From Loxodes magnus (taxonomy: Eukaryota > Ciliophora > Karyorelictea > Loxodida > Loxodidae), in assembly GCA_946699065.1 (NCBI GenBank), contig CAMPDV010000720.1, forward strand, positions 1 to 64,000: DNA of 64,000 nt, read 5' to 3'. Below the pieces are notes generated by a model that was not told the origin of the DNA, did no database searches, and worked only from the letters and a program-made list of their open reading frames with translations. Position numbers and translations under genes: made by a program. Below, piece by piece: positions 61,301-64,000 of this stretch; the stretch's first letter is position 1; every line of letters starts with the position of its first letter.

Positions 61301-61347
61301 GTTTTAATAAAAAGTAGATTTAGTTAATATGATATAAAGAACAACAT
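58313..61347 (-). CDS. Second large membrane protein, N-terminus shared with the 17.4-19.9 kb gene
   Basis: ATG 61347 (minus) starts the same multi-helix N-terminus as 19858, identical down to the boundary at 60986. It then departs into a different sequence: a Lys-rich helix (KAKELQIKAKQGAFINKAQ), a polar region and a hydrophobic stretch (YWLFLTLSLYSNLLILVNYL) around 60470. Reading continues leftwards to about 58300 with protein-like composition but no domain that I can name. The 3' end is undefined. Either block Y was recombined into another gene, producing a chimera, or two family members differ from this point on. A plus-strand frame through 59900-60370 also looks protein-like, so strand choice in that part is not secure. 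Confidence 0.35.
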
Positions 61348-62037
61348 TGGTAAAATTATTTAGTTGGAGTTACTATAAACCTTTTCTAAATTAAATATTT
61401 CTATAATGAAAATACATAGAACCATTTTATTTATTCTTCATATTATTTAACACATCTAATAACTAATTTATTATTTTTCAATTTTCATTAAAATATTTGT
61501 CCTTATAAAGATAAATTCCATTTTTTGGGTTGCTTTCTTACTCTATAAATTAATTTCTTGTGCCTTCAGAATTTTAAAGTATCTTGGATATAAATTATTT
61601 ATTTATAAGCCATAACTATTAAGTAGTCACTTTCTTTAAACCTTTAAAACAAAAAAGCATAATAAAAAATGCTTAAGCAGTTTCTTATTTTTATACTCTC
61701 TTAACAAAGATTTAAATAATAGACAATCAATAAAAACATAGAGTATACAGAAATTTGATTGTCTCGCTTTATATTAAAAATGAATCAGTATTAATATAAA
61801 AGTCTAATAAATAAAAACTATTAACAAAATTAGTAAGCATAACTTAGCCTATTTTATAATATTTGACATATATTATTTACTTATAAAATATCTTAAAACT
61901 CAAAATACTTCAAAATAAAATAAAAATAATTATTTAAACTAAACAAATCTAACTAAAGCTAATTATTCTTAAAAACCTTTAGTTATTTATTTTATATCAA
62001 AAGACTATTTAATACATAATTAAGAATAACTTTATAA

Positions 62038-62110
62038 AGCCTTGTGGCGCAACCGTTAGCGTATCACCCTTCTAAGCTGAGGGTTGTGGGTTCGAATCCC
62101 ACCAAGGCTG
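62038..62110 (+). tRNA. tRNA-Arg (TCT), copy with anticodon-stem mismatch
   Basis: Identical to 20549-20621 except for G to C in the anticodon stem (TCACC instead of TCAGC opposite GCTGA), which leaves a C-C mismatch at pair 30-40. Acceptor, D and T arms, anticodon TCT and the T-run terminator are intact. It may be a weak or non-functional gene. Confidence 0.85.
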
Positions 62111-62434
62111 TTTTTAATATATAAGATCTTTAGAAATAACTATTATTAATACTATTAACTTTCCTAAAGAAGCAGGAACTATTAATCTTCAATACACACT
62201 ACAATTCAGATTATACTTATTTTAAGAAACCTATTAAAATAGCTTAGTAAATCTATTATATTAAATCTACTTTTTTGTTTACTTTACATTAATAAAAAGA
62301 AGTATATCTTCATAATAAACCTATTTAGGTAAATCTCTATTAATTTAAATTCTCTAATCTTTATAAAGATACATATCACTAAAAAATTACCCAAAATAAT
62401 AGAGACATAACAAATTTTAATATCCTAAGCTATT

Positions 62435-62747
62435 AAAATTGAAAAGATGGTGGGAGCTGAGAATGACCTTCGTGACAACACTTTCTGGCTTTATGGCTAG
62501 GAACAAGTTCCTTTCCTGTCGCTGAGAAAGTCCCTGGTCAGAGTCATTTTCTGAAGGGAACACTGTCTTTGAGATTATCCGCTCTTGGTAGGGGCTTGAA
62601 GCCTGATTGCTCATAGCGATGGAGCTCCCTAGCATCTGTGTCTGGAGCACAACATGATATCCCCGTTATTCCATAAAGAGAGCGTCGGGTCGTGCAATCG
62701 TAAATGAGTTTCCGGTCCAAGAACTTTTTTAGTTGAAATTAATTAAT
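62435..62747 (+). mobile_element. SINE-D copy 2, with 17-bp target duplication
   Basis: Same insertion as 20947-21259, with the same flanking repeat TAATATCCTAAGCTATT at 62418-62434 and 62748-62764. It differs from copy 1 at about five positions, so the insertion predates duplication of block Y. Confidence 0.7.
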
Positions 62748-62960
62748 TAATATCCTAAGCTATTTTAAATAGACTCAACTAGACTACATAATAGATTAGT
62801 AGTTTATAACTTTAACTTCAAGTTTATTTTAAGTTTTAAAAGTCTAAAAATTATTATTTAGAAGATTTTTCTTAAAAAACAAGCTATACTTTTAATCTTA
62901 CAATTTACTTATATTAAAATTTTATATTTTCTTATAAATAATAAATTAGTAAATAAGATT

Positions 62961-63272
62961 AGAGAGCGTGTAGCACTTTTGTTGGTGCGCAGTTCTTTAA
63001 TAAAGATTTTTAAAGTTCTAAAATATTCTTCTGAAGTCTTACACATTGCTAGTATCCTTTGTGATTCTTGTCTTCTTAAGAGCGTGATTGGAATACTCCC
63101 TAAGAGACCTTAGTATCTGGTATCTTTCATCAATAACGTTACTTGATACCTCTTTAGTCTTTGTTGTCTTTCTAGGCTCCTTTTAGATTCTTGTTTCTGT
63201 TCTTGCATCATAGGTACTTGCTTGTATCTGATCCTAAGTAAATGTCAGTTGGAAGAATGTCCCTCCTTTTTT
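62961..63272 (-). mobile_element. SINE-B copy joining block Y to block Z2
   Basis: Its first bases (AGAGAGCGTGTAGCAC) match the Y-side copy at 21474, but after the hairpin it has TTTTTAAAGTTCTAAAATA, as in the Z2 copy at 45573. The switch lies inside the element. Confidence 0.85.
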
Positions 63273-63572
63273 ATTTATATATATGATTATAAAGTTAAAA
63301 CTTGATGTAATGTTAATATCTTCTTTAAAATCCTTGCTATGAAGGATGTATTGCTCTTATGCTCATAAATGTATCCATAAATTATTTAAGCTAATTTCTT
63401 TATATATTTATCTTTTTTTACTTTATTTCTATTTGACTATTAAAAAACCACTAAAATTTGTAATTCCTAGGTTTAATCTTTATTTTTTGAGTTAATTTAG
63501 TATACTTTGAACTTTATACTTTTAATAGCAACTTAAATTAATTATTTATAATAAATAATAAATAAATAAATT

Positions 63573-63921
63573 GAGCACGTAGCACTCTCGTTAGTGCGCA
63601 GCTCTTTAAAATAATTTTATTTAATGTCGAAAAATAAAATTTTATGGGTATCCCTATCTTTTTTTTCTCTTCCTGCAGTATGTCCCTGTAATTTTTCCTT
63701 CCAAATTATAGGATACAATATGCGATTACGGGTACATTTCCCCGACATATGATGAAAAAAATTTCCTCCTGACATTTAGAGTTCTCCAGTTTGTCGCATC
63801 TTTCTTCTCTTGTTATTTGTTTCTCTTCCTCCGATTTATCCTCCGTTCGCGCTCATTTTTAGTTGCCTTGCTGGGCCTGCAAGCAGCATCCGAAGGAAAG
63901 AACTTTCCACCGTATTGAAAA
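63573..63921 (-). mobile_element. SINE-A copy, minus strand (Z2)
   Basis: Hairpin at 63573-63603, then the core with the Z2 markers CTGCAGTATGTCCCTG and TTCCTTCCAAATTATAGG. The block continues to the window end. Confidence 0.8.
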
Positions 63922-64000
63922 ATAATAAAATATAAGTAATGTAGGTAATAGTTGTGTTATGCTTTTAAGGTATTGGTACTGCCTTGTTGTAAATGAATAA

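Larger units (their letters stand above)
60986..62960. repeat. Repeat block Y, copy 2
   Basis: Matches 19497-21473 with few substitutions. Carries the mutated tRNA-Arg copy and SINE-D. Joined at its right end to block Z2. Confidence 0.9.

Noticed and set aside
1-64000. Assignment to Tetrahymena or Paramecium because TAA/TAG are Gln
   Set aside because: In those genera TGA is only a stop, whereas here TGA fills required Trp positions in WD40, kelch, endonuclease and reverse-transcriptase motifs.

Overview
This is nuclear DNA of a ciliate that reads TAA and TAG as Gln and TGA as Trp, while also ending genes with TGA. The strongest internal evidence is a WD40 gene (31743-32709): the invariant Trp closing each repeat is TGG in some repeats and TGA in others, and the gene then stops at a TGA. 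Four kelch genes and a LINE show the same usage. Among known codes this fits the karyorelict code (as in Loxodes) or the Condylostoma code; the exact taxon is inference. Base composition is very AT-rich, and three supported or probable introns are only 20-22 nt long. Because all three stop triplets can be sense, open reading by itself is weak evidence here. I relied on domain patterns, paralogue comparison and composition.

Recognisable genes are sparse: four kelch-repeat paralogues (5.5, 24.4, 48.6 and 55.0 kb, plus strand), two WD40 genes (31.7 kb plus; 42.2 kb minus, with a coiled-coil region upstream that recurs truncated at the window start), a RING/coiled-coil/ubiquitin-like gene (36.4 kb), two copies of tRNA-Arg(TCT), and two large, poorly resolved minus-strand regions (17.4-19.9 and 58.3-61.3 kb) that share an N-terminal half. 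The first of these has faint histidine-kinase features.

Most of the rest is retroelement material. A degraded APE-type LINE (about 6.48-12.0 kb) carries a zinc-knuckle N-terminal part, endonuclease, reverse transcriptase and a C-terminal zinc finger, and ends in a hairpin plus a (TTTA)n tail. The same 3' hairpin ends at least three families of short elements (called SINE-A, -B and -C here), implying mobilisation by this LINE. There are also six free-standing zinc-knuckle ORF1/gag-like genes without reverse transcriptase (12.3, 25.7, 33.3, 40.2, 50.9 and 56.1 kb), in two subfamilies. A GC-rich short element with a 17-bp target duplication (SINE-D) sits beside each tRNA.

The window is built from shuffled multi-kilobase blocks. 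Left block X (1-2497; 42996-45505) or Y (19497-21473; 60986-62960) is joined, exactly at a SINE-B copy, to right block Z (with kelch) in one of two sequence versions, Z1 or Z2. All four combinations X-Z1, Y-Z1, X-Z2 and Y-Z2 are present, which points to repeated recombination at the SINE. Long AT-rich stretches between these items hold nothing I can identify.
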